Assembly: GCA_025330725.1 (NCBI GenBank) | Contig: JAIWND010000001.1 | Span: forward strand, 1,618,501 to 1,682,500 | DNA: 64,000 nucleotides | Origin: Chlamydoabsidia padenii | Taxonomy: Eukaryota > Mucoromycota > Mucoromycetes > Mucorales > Cunninghamellaceae | Direction: 5' to 3' | Program-made: the position numbers and the translations under genes | Part shown: piece by piece, positions 20,743 to 33,100 of the stretch | Layout of the letters: each line of letters opens with the position of its first letter | Position numbering within the stretch: position 1 is the first letter of the stretch | Notes under the pieces: generated by a model | The model's database searches: none | The model's input: the letters and a program-made list of their open reading frames with translations, nothing else | Told to the model about the DNA's origin: nothing

Positions 20743-23700
20743 CTAGCCAGTAAAAATACGGAAGACCAGATACAGACAAGATCCACAGAATCGAATAACG
20801 GAAAGGCCAGCCACACTCCACAAGATGAAGCCAAGGTAGATCGAGCTTCTAGATTCAAAGCTGCCCAAACCATCTTCAAAGATCGTGGTGTTGGTGATAA
20901 TAGCGACCAGAGCAAGATTCGAGATAATCCACGATAAGACCAGGCGGGTTCGAAAGGCGCGATAATAATCTTCTTGTTTGGTCTTGGCGTCCCGATGAGA
21001 TTCTTCAGGTTCGACTTGACGGGTCAGTTCCAAACAGGCTTCTTCATACGCATTATCAATATCCTTTTGTTCCACAGGTACTTCTACTTCCACGGTATGT
21101 TCCCCTGAGCCGTCCTTCTTGGTCTTGACCACACCCAGATCGGTTGCCACCCCTGTGTCGCCTTTGGTACCCCAGGATACATCATGCGTGTTGCAAAAGG
21201 CGTAAATGTTGAGAATATTGGTATAACTTGGTGATAAGAGGATGTATTGAATAAAGCTAGTAAACATGTGCCAAGGATCGAGGAAGAGGAAACTGGCGAC
21301 AAAGTACATCACATAGGTGGCACAGACCGATACAATAATATTACGGAATGTTGACTGGCCAAGCATTGCCATCACATTGCCTTCCGAGTCGTCCACAATC
21401 GTTGTCACACTCTTTACCGTGATCCATATCGTCGCAAACATCATATAGATCATCAGGAATGCAAAAAAGACCATGCTGACCACATAGGCCCATTTACTTC
21501 CTTGAGGTCGATTGCCCAGAGCGATGATGAATTGGATGATGATTAGGAGAATGTAGATGTAGTTGAGGACCAGGTGGAGAATATTAGCCACATTTGCAGA
21601 AAAGGGTTTTTCCGCTAGATTATCTGATCCCAAGGCTTCGGTTAGAATGTAAAAGGTTAAATAAAAGTTGCCCTAGAAAGAAAGAAAAGAATGTCAGTAA
21701 CAAACAAGCAAAAAAAAAGACCGAATCTTTTATCATGTTCCTCCTTACCAATGCAAACCAAGAGAAGATCAAGTTGTATGTGTTGTAAAAGTCTTCCACC
21801 ATAAACATAAGTTTGCGAATATAAGAATGATCTGATGCCCAGACTTTTCGCCAATGATATAAAGCATAAACACCCGCAAAGAAGGAGCCATTCAACCACC
21901 GACGACGTTGAGAGATGAATTCAGGTACCTAGACAATGATCAAGAAGGGTTAGGACTTTTTTTTTTCCTGTTATAGTTAATTCAATAAAACTTACACTAT
22001 CAGGGACATCGGTTTCACCATACGCACTAGAGACATAATGTAAAGTCCAGCTAGCTTCCTTTTTTGCCACCAGTTCATAACACAGAATACGATCTTCAGC
22101 AAGATACATATTGGCTTCAAAGATCCCGGCATCACCACCACCATGGAGACTTTCACCCAAAAAGTATTTTTCCAAAGGTCCATGTCCATTCACATCATTT
22201 TGTAAAGCGGCGAATCGGTAAGCAGAGAAGGCACCTGGTAAAACAGAGATATAACCAAAGACAGATTCTAAAGGTTTGTCTAAAATGTTGGACATCTTGA
22301 AGAAAAGAGAGGGTTTGTATTAGTCTTTCAATTGGTCTAGATCAACTTTCTTTTTTCTCTTTTTGTTTTTACCTTGTATTCAAAGTTTTGAGCAGCAACA
22401 AGAGGATTCAAAAGAGCCACACCAGCCGTTCCAGCCATGGCACGGATTTCACCACATGCACCAGCCACATTGGAGCCAATATCAAACGCCTTCCAGAGAT
22501 GATAAATCGAAGTATGACCAGGTTTGGTACCCACATCAATCAAACAACAGACATTAGGATTGATCAACGGGCTGAAGGCTTGGAAGAACCACCGATGAGA
22601 ATTGATCTTCTTCTGATTCTTTTCCTTGAGACAAAAGAGCATTTGACATGGCACAATTCCTTTATCTGCACCACGGAATTGCATATCAGGATCCACCGAG
22701 AGTTGTGTAGTATACTATTAAAAGAGGAATGAGTGAATATTTCCTTATTATATTAAAGATATATAACACTTACTTCATAGATATGTGCAGTGACAGGTTT
22801 ACCATTCACTACGTTTTTAGCCACCCCATCTTGATAAACACCCAATGTGGCTAATAAGGATAAGGTCCGAGGATGAATCTTATTACGCCCATCCGAAACC
22901 ACGCAGACTGTCACTTTTTGCCATCCATCTTCACCCCTATTCAAAAAGAAAAAAAAAAAAAAAAGCATCACATCAGTTGATCAGTTCAGAATAAAATGTT
23001 ATGTATGTGTTTTTCTTTACCAAGTTTTTGATCTTGTACGAGTACAAAGATGAGCAATATTTTTCATCACCCCATGCATCGTTCGAGCAAATAAGACTTC
23101 ATCTTCCTATAAAAGGATATACGTCATAAGTAAAACAGTTTGTTATTGTTCACACACACACACACACACTTACGTTATACATGGTCAATACAATAAAGAG
23201 TTCTGTTTTACGTTCCATCAGTTGTTGCCGTAAAGTATAACCTTCTTCACCAAAATCCTTGGGATCGCAAGTAGCAGCTGTATATCGCATATGAGTGAAT
23301 TCCTTGTCGTCCTGCATAGGCACCGATTGTAAATAGCGAGTTGGCACAGGACAATCTAATACCAAGTTACCACGAGTCAGTTTCACCTTTCGAGCTATTC
23401 CAAGTAAAAAGAGTTATTAGTAACTGGGTTGAGTATTAACAATCGAGTGACTTACTGGTTTTAAAACGACGAGGTTGACGACGAGGAGCAGCACCGTAAT
23501 GGAGATTGGGTGAATCAGGTGGATAGCCGCCAGGTACTTGAGGATAACCACCAGGAGATACAAAACCAGCTTGAGGAGGAGAAGGTTGACCAAACGGAGG
23601 AGGAGGACCAGTTTGAAAACCACCAGAAGGGGTTTGAAGTAAAGGTTGGTGATCATGGCCAGGTTCTGGAGGATAAGGATCAGAAAAAGGCGAAGAGTGA

Positions 23701-23780
23701 TCCAGTTCATGAGCAGTGAATTGATTTAAAGGATACTGGTCATGGTCCGACTTCCCAGTTGGAGGGTTACTTGGGTACAT
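20743..23780 (-). CDS. CHS: Chitin synthase (class I/II type)
   Basis: A multi-exon gene reads from MYPSNPPTG to IFRIFTG. It polymerises UDP-GlcNAc into chitin at the plasma membrane. The N-terminal ~110 residues are Pro/Gly-rich and disordered ([13 protein letters not shown]). The chitin synthase N-domain follows ([35 protein letters not shown]). The GT2 core has [51 protein letters not shown] and the catalytic [13 protein letters not shown]. The C-terminal third carries about six or seven hydrophobic helices. There is no myosin head or cytochrome-b5 domain, which excludes classes V-VII. The lack of a long N-extension and the [17 protein letters not shown] segment fit division 1. Start and stop agree with family ends. 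Confidence 0.93.
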
Positions 23781-25620
23781 TGCCAACAGTGAAGAGTGAG
23801 TGAATAAAAGAAAAAGTGAAAGAAAAGTTAAAATTGAAAAAAAAAGTGTCGTTTTTTTTTCTTTATATGTTGGTGCCACCAAGCTAGTCGATGTTTTTGA
23901 ACCCCCGATTGGCCATTGGACCTATAAATAAATTTTCTTTTTTATCAAATCAAAAAAGTGTTGGGCATTTTCAAATGACTTTGCAGGATAATGTGATCCT
24001 TTACCCGGAGTCTTGAAAAAGCAATATCGCTACATCTGTCAGTTTTGGTAATTGCTCAAAGTGATATAGCATGAGTCTTTTTGTGGTCTTTTACAGAAAA
24101 ACGAGAGGGGTGGAACAGAAAGTTAAAACTCCATTCATTTCCCCGCTTCTCCAGGGCAGAGATGATTCGTAGTATCCCCCTCTTTTATTAAAATCAACCC
24201 CTTTTATGGGGTGGGGTGAATACCATGGTCGATCGTTTTCAGTGGCATGGTAAACTTCCGGATATTGAAATTCCGAAAATCGGTTCTTTTTTAAATGAGA
24301 AAAAAAAAAAGACTTTTGCTCTTCCTTTTTCTTTTCTTTTTCTTTTACCAACACAGGCTCTTCCAATAAATCTGGAATTAAAAATGTAAGTATGGTACAT
24401 CCCCATTCCTTAGCATCAAACTCACAATTCTGGACTTTTGCTTTTTATCTTTATTGTCTACAGTAGGCTCGCAGGAATTTTCGTTTTGACACTGTCAACT
24501 GCACCACCTGCAAAACCCAACTGTGCTCCATCTTATTAAACCTGACTGGATGTAAAGAAAAGTAAAAAAGAAGATGTGCTTTGTCGCGTCTGTATTATAG
24601 AAATAGGGTATGGGTCTTGGGTACTAATCAGTGGAAAAACTATTCGACTGATGTGAATTGACCTACCAAAAGTACTGACATAATGATCAATGGGGTCTCG
24701 AAAAAGATAATATGGGATAATATGATCATTAACTGACAAATTGTCTTTTAACTTTATCTATCTAAGGTGTAATGCTAATGACAACGGATACTTGGCATGA
24801 ATCAACTACTGGTTAATATCAACTTGTTATAGATCGAACAACATGGTCCTGTAGAATATTTTAGATTATAGAATGTTACTTTTTACTCAATAAAAACGTT
24901 TCTTTTTTTTTTTTATTATTACTTGAACGATGTGTGGTATTATGCTTAATGGTTTGAAAGTGTTTTTTTCAAGAACATTAAACGACGTTGATATGACTTT
25001 TTACCTCGTGGATCCATCTATCGGAATTTTAAAAAAAATACATCATTAAAATGTTTCGAATATTGATTCGAAGCACTAGAAAAAAACAACATCGACTGTA
25101 CCAATACTAAAAAAGGAACATGCACATTTTTCTTATAATGTTTATATCTGATGATGTTATTATCGATAGGACATTATGAAAAAGTGGAACGTTCCCATTT
25201 AGTTGTCATATGCAGACATCGAGCGGAGTTATCAGCGGGACGAAAAATTCATGCAGATCCACACGACAATTCCAGATCTTGTAATAGCGCTCTTCTTATT
25301 TTATTTAGTGTCATTCCCTATCTTGAAACAAAATAGACGGAAAAGATAAGAAAAAAACCGATGGCATCATTACAATGTTTACACATAAAGGAGTTCCCTT
25401 GAGCATCAGGTGTTTTTAATGATAATGACAATGATCAAGTCGATGACGAACCTGTTTATCTTTTATTTCACGGTTAAACATCATGGTACATCTCTGATGA
25501 TCTACTCCGTGCGTATGTTCATGCATAAGTGCCAGTAATGGAGTATAAAAAAAAATGATCCTCTCCCTTAATTTCATTCTTCTCTTTCTTTTTTAACTTT
25601 TACTTTATTTTTATCTTGTC
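23781..25620. other. Gene-poor stretch, 1.8 kb
   Basis: Between the chitin synthase start and the next gene no frame is convincing. A 91-codon minus-strand frame at 24091-24366 is Lys/Glu-rich and has no family features. A diverged copy of the recurring element (TTTGAACCCCCG) lies at 23896-23907, about 117 bp upstream of the chitin synthase ATG. The region is AT-rich with several A/T runs. Confidence 0.5.
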
Positions 25621-27516
25621 ATGTCTGAACCTTCTCCTATTTGTCCGAAGAATGAGTATCAAGATACGGTGATTGAAACAAGTTCAATTGAATCAAGTCA
25701 ATCAGTCAAACATGGTAAATTAAACCCCCGCTTTCATGAAAACTCTCTCTCTCATCTGACAATTCACTTTAGAACGGAACATTCGGTTCAATGATAGTCA
25801 TGTCACATGTCACCCAACCATGCATCCTCGCCCTGCAGAGAAGACATCTCGGACCAACAAGATCAAACCAATGTTTACTGCCGTTTCCCATTGGTTTGAT
25901 CGAGTATTACGGGATCATAGCAATAGGTATGCTTTACAAGTTGCTATTGCTTATACCATTGGATCACTTTTTGTCATTGTTCCACCTATCAATCGAACTT
26001 TTTCAAATACAGTATGGGTGTGTAAGTAGTCAAAAAAGAGGATGTTTTGCATGAATGCAAATGTTTTTAATCCCCGCTCTCTCTTTTTTTTTTGATCCTG
26101 TTTAGCTTTCACCATTGTCATGGTGTTAGACAATACTGTCGGTGGGATTGCTAATCTTAGTATTCGTCGTGTGATAGGTACTGTCATAGGTGGTGTGGCA
26201 GCTATGATTGGGATGACGATTATTCGTCTCATCTTCAACACATGGACTATTGGGGCAGATATTGTTCTTGCCTGTTACTTTTTTATTCAAGTGTTTTGGA
26301 TTGCGAAATTGAAGCACCGTCCGGCTCTATCAAATGCCTGCAGTATCGTAAGTTTTTTTTTTTTTTTTTTTTTTTTTTTCCTTCTCATCTCTTTCACATA
26401 ATAGGGATTACTAACCACCGCTGTAATTGGATTATCTGGATATACTGATCTTACTCATGACAATATCACTGCTTCTGTCGTACTTGCCTCCTGGCGTATA
26501 TTATGTGTCATTCTTGGTATCATCATTGCCTTGTAAGTTGGTCAAATTACCTATTATCTTATAAAACCAACTCACCCCTTCTTTTTCTTCTTTTTTTTTT
26601 TAACTAAAGGATCTCCTCACTATGTGTGTTTCCAGTCCAAGCAAGTCGGTCGATGCGCACCAACATTGGCACAGCCCTAGAAGAAACAGCCGATCTATTC
26701 GAGCAAGCTGCCGATTATTACTTGGAATTAAATGCAACACCTCCTCTGTCAGTGGAAGAAGACGAAAGGATTGCACCATCCATCAGTGTGGCCAGTATTC
26801 TCTCAAGAACTCCTCAACCCTCACGAGCACCATCACCCCATCATTCACCACCACCACCACCCACAGATCCCATCACCACCTCTTGCGACAAGGCACTCAA
26901 GGTCCTCAACCAACTCCAAACAGAAGCTACACGAATGCAAAATGTCTCTAGCGAATATTACTTGCAACTGCCCCTCCATCTCTTTCGACGAGAACGATGT
27001 CGTCGCGATCTGTTACGAGCCGCCAGGTATACTCAAGCTATCAATTCGATGAAACGGATCGTCTGGCCCTTGGTCTCTTATCGCCTCCTCTTGCCTTTGG
27101 TTCAATTGGGTGGGCCGACCGTACACCAACGTATCACACCCACTCAGTCCACCTTACAGAGCTTCCAAGACAGTCTCACGGTGATGCGGCGGTTGGGTGC
27201 CATGCTCAAGGATCGACAACGTCGGCTACGGGAACATCCGGATTGGTACATCTTACAACGATTGGTCAATAAAGGTCAGGCACAGATCCAACTCGAATTG
27301 GCCCAAGTGGTTGGACTCGGTGTGGATAATGATGGTTCTCTGGATGGGTTGAAGCTGATCTCTTATTATGGCTTCTTGGTCAGATCGGCGATGATTTGGG
27401 AAGGTTTAAATGATATGGTCGATCAATTGGGTCCACAATGGCATTCCAGGCGCTCGTCTATCACTACTCTGAACCCATTGGACTCTACTTTTGTCTTGGA
27501 TCTCTCTCGGCACTAA
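25621..27516 (+). CDS. ArAE/ALMT-like (brefeldin A-sensitivity related) membrane protein
   Basis: The gene starts MSEPSPICPKNEY and ends VLDLSRH. It has at least five exons, with short introns near 25726-25772, 26021-26105, 26347-26404 and 26534-26610. Five or six membrane helices occupy about residues 90-270: YALQVAIAYTIGSLFVIVPP, then FTIVMVLDNTVGGIANLSIRR, GTVIGGVAAMIGMTIIRLIF, GADIVLACYFFIQVFWI, and SWRILCVILGIIIALISSLCVFP. A long cytosolic C-terminal part (TALEETADLFEQAADYYLEL...) follows. This layout is that of fungal aromatic-acid exporter/aluminium-activated malate transporter-like proteins (FUSC/ALMT superfamily). Transport of organic anions is inferred from the family only. A His/Pro-rich low-complexity insert lies near 26816-26880. 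Confidence 0.8.
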
Positions 27517-27744
27517 TATATCTCTTTTTTTTTGATCTTGTATTTATAGCCCCCCCCCTAACTCTAGTGTAGATTCATACCTATTCATCAATCATATATA
27601 ATAAACAATCAGGTCATTTTGCCCTGCACTTTGGTCCATCATTTTAAAAAGATCCTTTATATTAAAAACCGTTTTACTTTATTAAGATTGATAATGTGTA
27701 TTAAAAAAAAAAAAGTTGTCAAGACTATAGGGTAACTATATCAT

Positions 27745-28361
27745 TTAAGCTTCTTGTTCCTATTGTGAAGAAGAAAAGTTAGTATTGATCCCTCATCTAT
27801 TCTTTTTTTTTTTTTTTTTTTACCTTTTGGAAGACATAGGTCAAATGACACTTGCCACAGTATTGACGGTCAGTGTGCCAGGCCATGAAGACACCAGCAC
27901 CACAGGTAGCAGTAGGACATTCACGGCGGAGACGGGTGATCTTGCCAGATTCATCCACCTTGTAGAACTTGAGGATAGCCATCTTGACCTTCTTGCGCTT
28001 GTGCTTGATCTTCTTGGGAGTAGTGTAAGTCTTCTTCTTACGCTTCTTACCACCACCAAGCAATTCAGCGTTAAGGTGGAGGGTGGAGTTGTCTTGAACA
28101 CCGTAGGCAGAGAGACCTTGGTCGTTTTGGAGAGACTTACCAGCAAAAGAGAGGCATTGGAGAGAAGCATCAATACCTAATAATAATAAAAAAAAGAAAA
28201 AAAAAAAGTCGAGTTGAAGTGAGAGGTATTTTGGTTGATGAGGTTGAGGGAGATTTACCTTCACGAGCGGCAATCATGGACTTGACATTGTCGACAGTGG
28301 TGGTCGAGTTGACATCGAAAGCGAGGGTGTTACCCGCAAGGGACTTGACGAAAAGTTGCAT
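27745..28361 (-). CDS. RPS31: Ubiquitin-like/40S ribosomal protein eS31 fusion with degenerate ubiquitin
   Basis: Three exons (28361-28259, 28176-27824, 27759-27745) start [13 protein letters not shown] and end YVFQKEQEA. The C-terminal part is a normal eS31 (RPS27a): a basic [19 protein letters not shown] stretch, [14 protein letters not shown], then a C4 zinc finger, REC-x4-C...YC-x2-C. The N-terminal 76 residues keep the ubiquitin fold pattern but differ from ubiquitin at I44 (Ser), V70 (Asn), R42 (Cys), R72 (Glu), R74 (Leu), K11, K29, K33 and K63. K6, K27, K48 and the Gly-Gly(-Gly) before the ribosomal part remain. It is therefore probably a cleavable folding helper and not a source of ubiquitin. 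The last exon is 15 nt. Confidence 0.95.
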
Positions 28362-28527
28362 GGTGGGGAAGAGAAGGAGCAAAACAATAATTCGGGGGAG
28401 GTGTCCTGAATATAAAAAAAATTTACAATGAGCATGTGGCTTGGTGAAGGATTTTTTTAAAGTCCGAGTCAGTTTTGCATGAACGATCTTTATTATGTAA
28501 GTGCTATTTTCTAAACTATTACTATTA

Positions 28528-31500
28528 CTATGCTACAAACCGGGGCAGTCTAGGTGATGTGATGGGGCAAGTTTCCTCCAGTTCCAGAGCATAAAGGAAA
28601 CATACCTTGGCACGGCCCAATGACTTGTATTGTTGATGGACCAAACCCAAGAGATACCAAGCCCGAGCATGATCCCATCCCCATGATCGTGTGGTGCGTT
28701 CCAGTAGACTTTCGGCCATTTCCCATTCGCCTAGTTGCATAAAGACATCGGCCATGTCGATATGTGTGTCCGCGTGGTCTTCGTCCAATGTCAAAGCCTT
28801 TTTGAATGCTTCCAGTCCCCCATAAATCTTACCCATTTGATGCCAAGTATCCGGTTCGCCCGCACCCAACGTTTCCATTTCCATCAGCGCTTTCTTGGCT
28901 TCGTCTAGCTGATCGGCTTGTAGGTATGTCTTGGTGGCAAACAGCCAGAGTTTCATTAATAACGCATTCCATCGATCCCGTTGTCGAAAGATAAAGTCGT
29001 TGGTGGTGGTTTGTGAGCTGGTGCCAAAGGCGGAGACATAGGAAGAAGATCGGTCGGTGGTATGGCTACGCATGGATGCCATGGATAAACTGGGAGTTAG
29101 TAATGATGCCAATGAAAAGTTGGAAGTAGGTGTGCCATTGGTTTTAGGAGTGGATGGAGTTTCTATAGAATAAGCAGAAGAAGAAAAAAAATGTGGGTGC
29201 ACATACTCCCCCTCCCCTTTTTTTTATTATAGATTGTTACCTGGTTTTGATGTGCCCCTGGATTCCATATAATGAAGGCTTTTCTTGAGAGATTGGCTGC
29301 CTCGACGGACCACATTGACTTTGAGTTCCGGAAGACCATTATAAACTACTGGTGTAGGAGTAGTGGTTGGTGTATGAGACTTGATGTTTTCAATCAGGGC
29401 CGGATCAGAAGAGAAAGATGTCAATGAGCCACCAGACCGACGACGGCGGACAAAAGAAGCAAGTTCAAAGTCTTCCTTACTGGATGGTGATGGTGTGCCA
29501 GGTTCCTCCAATTCATCAAGAGAAGAAGGTGGTGTCATCTGTTGTTGAGTACGTTGTCCATTACGATTGACTGGCGAGTTGATAGTGGTGATGGATCTAA
29601 TTTCTGGACGTGATACTTTCCTTCCATTGCGGGGATAAGCAGTTGTTGTTGTTGCGGGCAAAGTGGTACTGAATAGTTGTTGCTCCATTTCCAATGTGTC
29701 CGTGATCCCCAGATGCTTCGTCATGACATTGTACAAGGCAAACAAATCAGCCAATTCAGTCAATACAGTATCAGGACCGTCAAGTCTTGCCATACAAGCC
29801 AGTTGTGACAAGTGGATGTTGATCACCGATTCTGCCGCCACAAGAACATCCCGACAATTCTTTTCTCCCGTCCATGACATGACAGGTAATCCAGTGGTGC
29901 TGAGGTTGATGATATCATCCATGATTTGCGTTTCCCCAATCGCCAGCTCCAAGGTTTGTAACGCTTCAGGTAATTTTTCTACTTGAGGACAAGAATATAA
30001 TAGTGCCAGCAGGTGCCATGATGGTAGGTGTAATTTGTTGAGTTGTAGTGAGCGGGTGATTGAGTCGGAAGCAGATAGCAGATCGCGGGCTTGGAGTTGC
30101 TGATATGCCAGTTCATAATGTGATTCCCAGCTGGTACTATCCAATGTAACGGCGATTTCCAGGGACATGATTGCTTCCTTTTGATGTTGAGATCGGAGTT
30201 CAGGGACTTGGGCTAGAAGAGAGAGTATCAGATTAGTTCTACATGCTATCTTTACTTTTAAGCGTATATGTTCTACTTGCATTGTGATGCCAAAAGACCA
30301 TAAGATACACCACGGGCACGATGACATTCCACCACAATAGCATCACCATCACTATCACCACGAATATGGCTACCACCGTCACTGTCATCATCATCCATAG
30401 TATCAGCTAGTGCTACTGCTAGATCTGCCATCATCACCGCCCTGTTGCCTTGATTGTATTCGCGGCCCCAGAGTTGAGTGGCTGCCAAAAGAATGCGAAT
30501 GACATGTAGTAGAGTTTCATTGTAAGGTTGAGCCGAATCGTTGTCCGTTTTCTCCAGTTGCATACGTTTTAATTTTGCCTTGATCATCGCTACTTTGTTG
30601 GCAAGTGGTATTGATTCATTGTCGTCATTTGTTTTGTCGGATGATCCCACCAATTCCATATATGTGCGAAATGCATACTTGGCTTCTTCAAATTGACCTA
30701 GGCGTAGTAGTGTATAAAATAATAACCGTAATATACAAGGACTGTTGAATGTCAAGGATTCTACATGGTAAAGGAACTATGTTTAAAAAAAGGAGATTAG
30801 ATATATATATGAGAGAGAGGAGGGGAACTTTTTTGCATGTTTTACCTGTTGCACTCTTCGTATATGACTGATTTCACCCCAACCAATAACATCATGAGCC
30901 CTAGTCATAATATTCACAAATTCCACCACATAGTTGTTGATAATCCCCGGTGCCAGTTTGGAAGAAGCATAAGAGCGGATGACAGCACGACACCGATTCA
31001 TCAACACAAAGAGTTCCTGGAAGGCGGCTTGTTGTTTTGTTGTTTCGATTTGATTAACAGGATACGTTTCATCCACATAGGTGTTGATCAAATAATCAGT
31101 ATAGAGTTTGAAGATGATCCAACGTTTTTGATTACGCCATTGAGAAGACCAGTGAGAGGAGGAGAGTTGACTGTATGCACGCATAAACTTGAAGGTCAAG
31201 TCCACAGAAGCACTAGATTGATTAAAAGTTGGTTTAATATCATCATTCTTTTTACTGTTTTTTTTTTTCTTCTTATATTTACTTACCCTGTACGTAAACT
31301 GAGCATGATCGCACGATATAAACCTTCTTCAGCCCAATAGGCCAATACAGGTCCTGTTTCATTCAAATGTCCCTCTATAGCATCCCAGACAGCTTCAAAG
31401 GTATCCGAGGCATGTTTTTCTTGACCAGTCAATTCATAACAGAATCCTACAAAATACATAAAGACATTAAGACTATCATATGATTACCCATCTGTGTTAC

Positions 31501-32189
31501 CTTTAATGACTCTGGCTTGTATCAACAAAACAAACCCATAGCCTGTTTCAACATCTTCCAACCGTAACGCCACATTTTGAAGAGTGTCCAATGCTTTTTC
31601 GTATTGCCCACTTTCAAAATAGACACGAGCCAGTATGATTCTAGTTAACTAATTAAAGAAAGAAGAGAGAGAGAGAGAGAGAAGGTTAGGAGGATCCTGT
31701 CACTCCAACTTTTTTTTTTCTTTACCTGAGCTTGTCGATCATTTGTAGTTGTTAATGTCGCCTTGTTATAATTCTGTACAATATTTTCTAGTTCGTGTTG
31801 TATGGAAGCTACTTGAGTCACTGACAGTCGGATGGAGAGCGCGACTTGATGAGGAGTGTCCTGGTAATGGATTGTATCAAGTATATTCGTTGGTGAATCG
31901 TCTTGCTGAGAATAGTGCTGGTTACGTACTTGATTAACTAGTTGTATTAGTTGCACTTCCAAATTTGCTGTTTTCTCTAATACTGTGGTAATAATCAAAA
32001 AGTAAAGAGAGGGGAAAAAAGAAAAAAAGGGAAACGTTAAAATGTCGGGTTTTAAAATATTGCATTGGCCTGCTTACCTGATTCGTTTGGGTGCATTCTT
32101 TTGAAACGATAAGCGAGGTTGGGTATGTTTGACCATTGAGCACGGCATCGAGCAATATCAAGCTCATCTCTTGAAGAGTCTGGGTTCAT
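28528..32189 (-). CDS. YPP1: TTC7/Ypp1-like TPR scaffold of the PI4-kinase III-alpha complex
   Basis: A long multi-exon gene begins MNPDSSRDELDIARCRAQWS (112-nt first exon, 32189-32078) and ends LPRLPRFVA. The start resembles TTC7 (IERCRxxxxWxxIPxL). The middle is helical repeats (LARVYFESGQYEKALDTLQN, LLFYTLLRLGQFEEAKYAFR), and the C-terminal block is clear TPRs (LDEDHADTHIDMADVFMQLG, WDHARAWYLLGLVHQQYKSLGRAKVCF). A Ser/Pro-rich disordered insert with SPxR sites separates them. Ypp1/TTC7 with Efr3 anchors the Stt4/PI4KA lipid kinase at the plasma membrane. The assignment rests on overall order and ends. A different TPR family is less likely. Confidence 0.8.
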
Positions 32190-32291
32190 TTGATAGAAAG
32201 AGAAGAAGGAAAGAAAAAAAGAAAGATTTGAGTTGTGATGTTTTTGTTTTTTGTTTTGTCAGGGGAAATGTACCCAAATTGGCTTGAGTCG

Positions 32292-32325
<34 letters not shown>

Positions 32326-32488
32326 GTCAAAAAGTCGTACACATGCTACACGAGTCAATGATGGATCGATGATAAAGATGACTCTCCTTTTTGTGCGTTA
32401 AAAAAAACCCCCCATCAAACGCCCCATACAAACAATCCTTACCTAATAATACCAATCATGTAATGATCGATTTGATATGCCGCCTTAC

Positions 32489-32502
32489 TTTCAAATCCCG
32501 TC
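32489..32502 (+). promoter_or_regulatory. Recurring element (TTTCAAATCCCGTC)
   Basis: It is exact to the consensus. It lies 300 bp upstream of the TTC7/Ypp1-like ATG, farther than usual, so either a 5' UTR intron exists there or it serves another transcript. Confidence 0.35.
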
Positions 32503-32542
32503 ATTCAGGACAAAAAAGGAAGTTATACTTCTTCGTTGACAT

Positions 32543-32909
32543 CTATGATTCAAATAATGCTGGATGATAACAGCAAGTAAAAGAGAATGCTTGATTCAAA
32601 AAAAAAAAGTGGGGGAAGTGGATATTGAATAATGATTTTCTCTTTTGATGATCATTTTGATGGGAATAGATTTTGCAGGACGGTGTAATACTTACCTGAA
32701 GTATGCTTACGAAAGAGAAAACAAGCAAACAAAAATAACGATGGCCTAAAAACAACAATAATAATAACAATATGTACTGTAATAATAGAACAAGTCATTG
32801 GATATATAGTACCAAGTAGGAAACGAGTAGACGAGGATGCTGAACAAACTGGTTGAATATTTTCAAGACTCATGTCTACTAAACGATCATTACCGTTGTT
32901 GCTCAACAT
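32543..32909 (-). other. Possible small membrane-protein gene, unsupported
   Basis: An ATG at 32909 opens a frame (MLSNNGNDRLVDMSLENIQP...). It runs through a hydrophobic stretch (MTCSIITVHIVIIIVVF) past possible splice signals (GTAAGTATTAC near 32692) to stops near 32543-32652. It sits back to back with the mannanase-like gene. No family is recognised and codon usage is not persuasive. It could be a 5' leader exon of the gene to the left, or nothing. Confidence 0.2.
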
Positions 32910-33004
32910 AATTACACTGAATATTCTTCATCTGTTTTCCGTTCCAAAGTTATTATATTTCCCTTCTTCATGCATTGATGCATGTCAAAAAGCTTTATTC
33001 CAAT

Positions 33005-33020
33005 ATTTTAAATCCCGATG
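33005..33020 (+). promoter_or_regulatory. Recurring element upstream of the first mannanase-like gene
   Basis: ATTTTAAATCCCGATG lies 80 bp before the ATG at 33101, the usual spacing for this element, which helps to choose that start. Confidence 0.35.
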
Positions 33021-33100
33021 ATCCAGTTGGTTGTTATTTTTTTTTTCTCATGCGCCAATTTCGGCATCAGCACTTCTTTCTCTCCCTATTTCAAGACGAG

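Noticed and set aside
24091..24366. 91-codon minus-strand frame in the 23.8-25.6 kb gap
   Set aside because: Low-complexity Lys/Glu and aromatic mix, no splice logic, no family resemblance.
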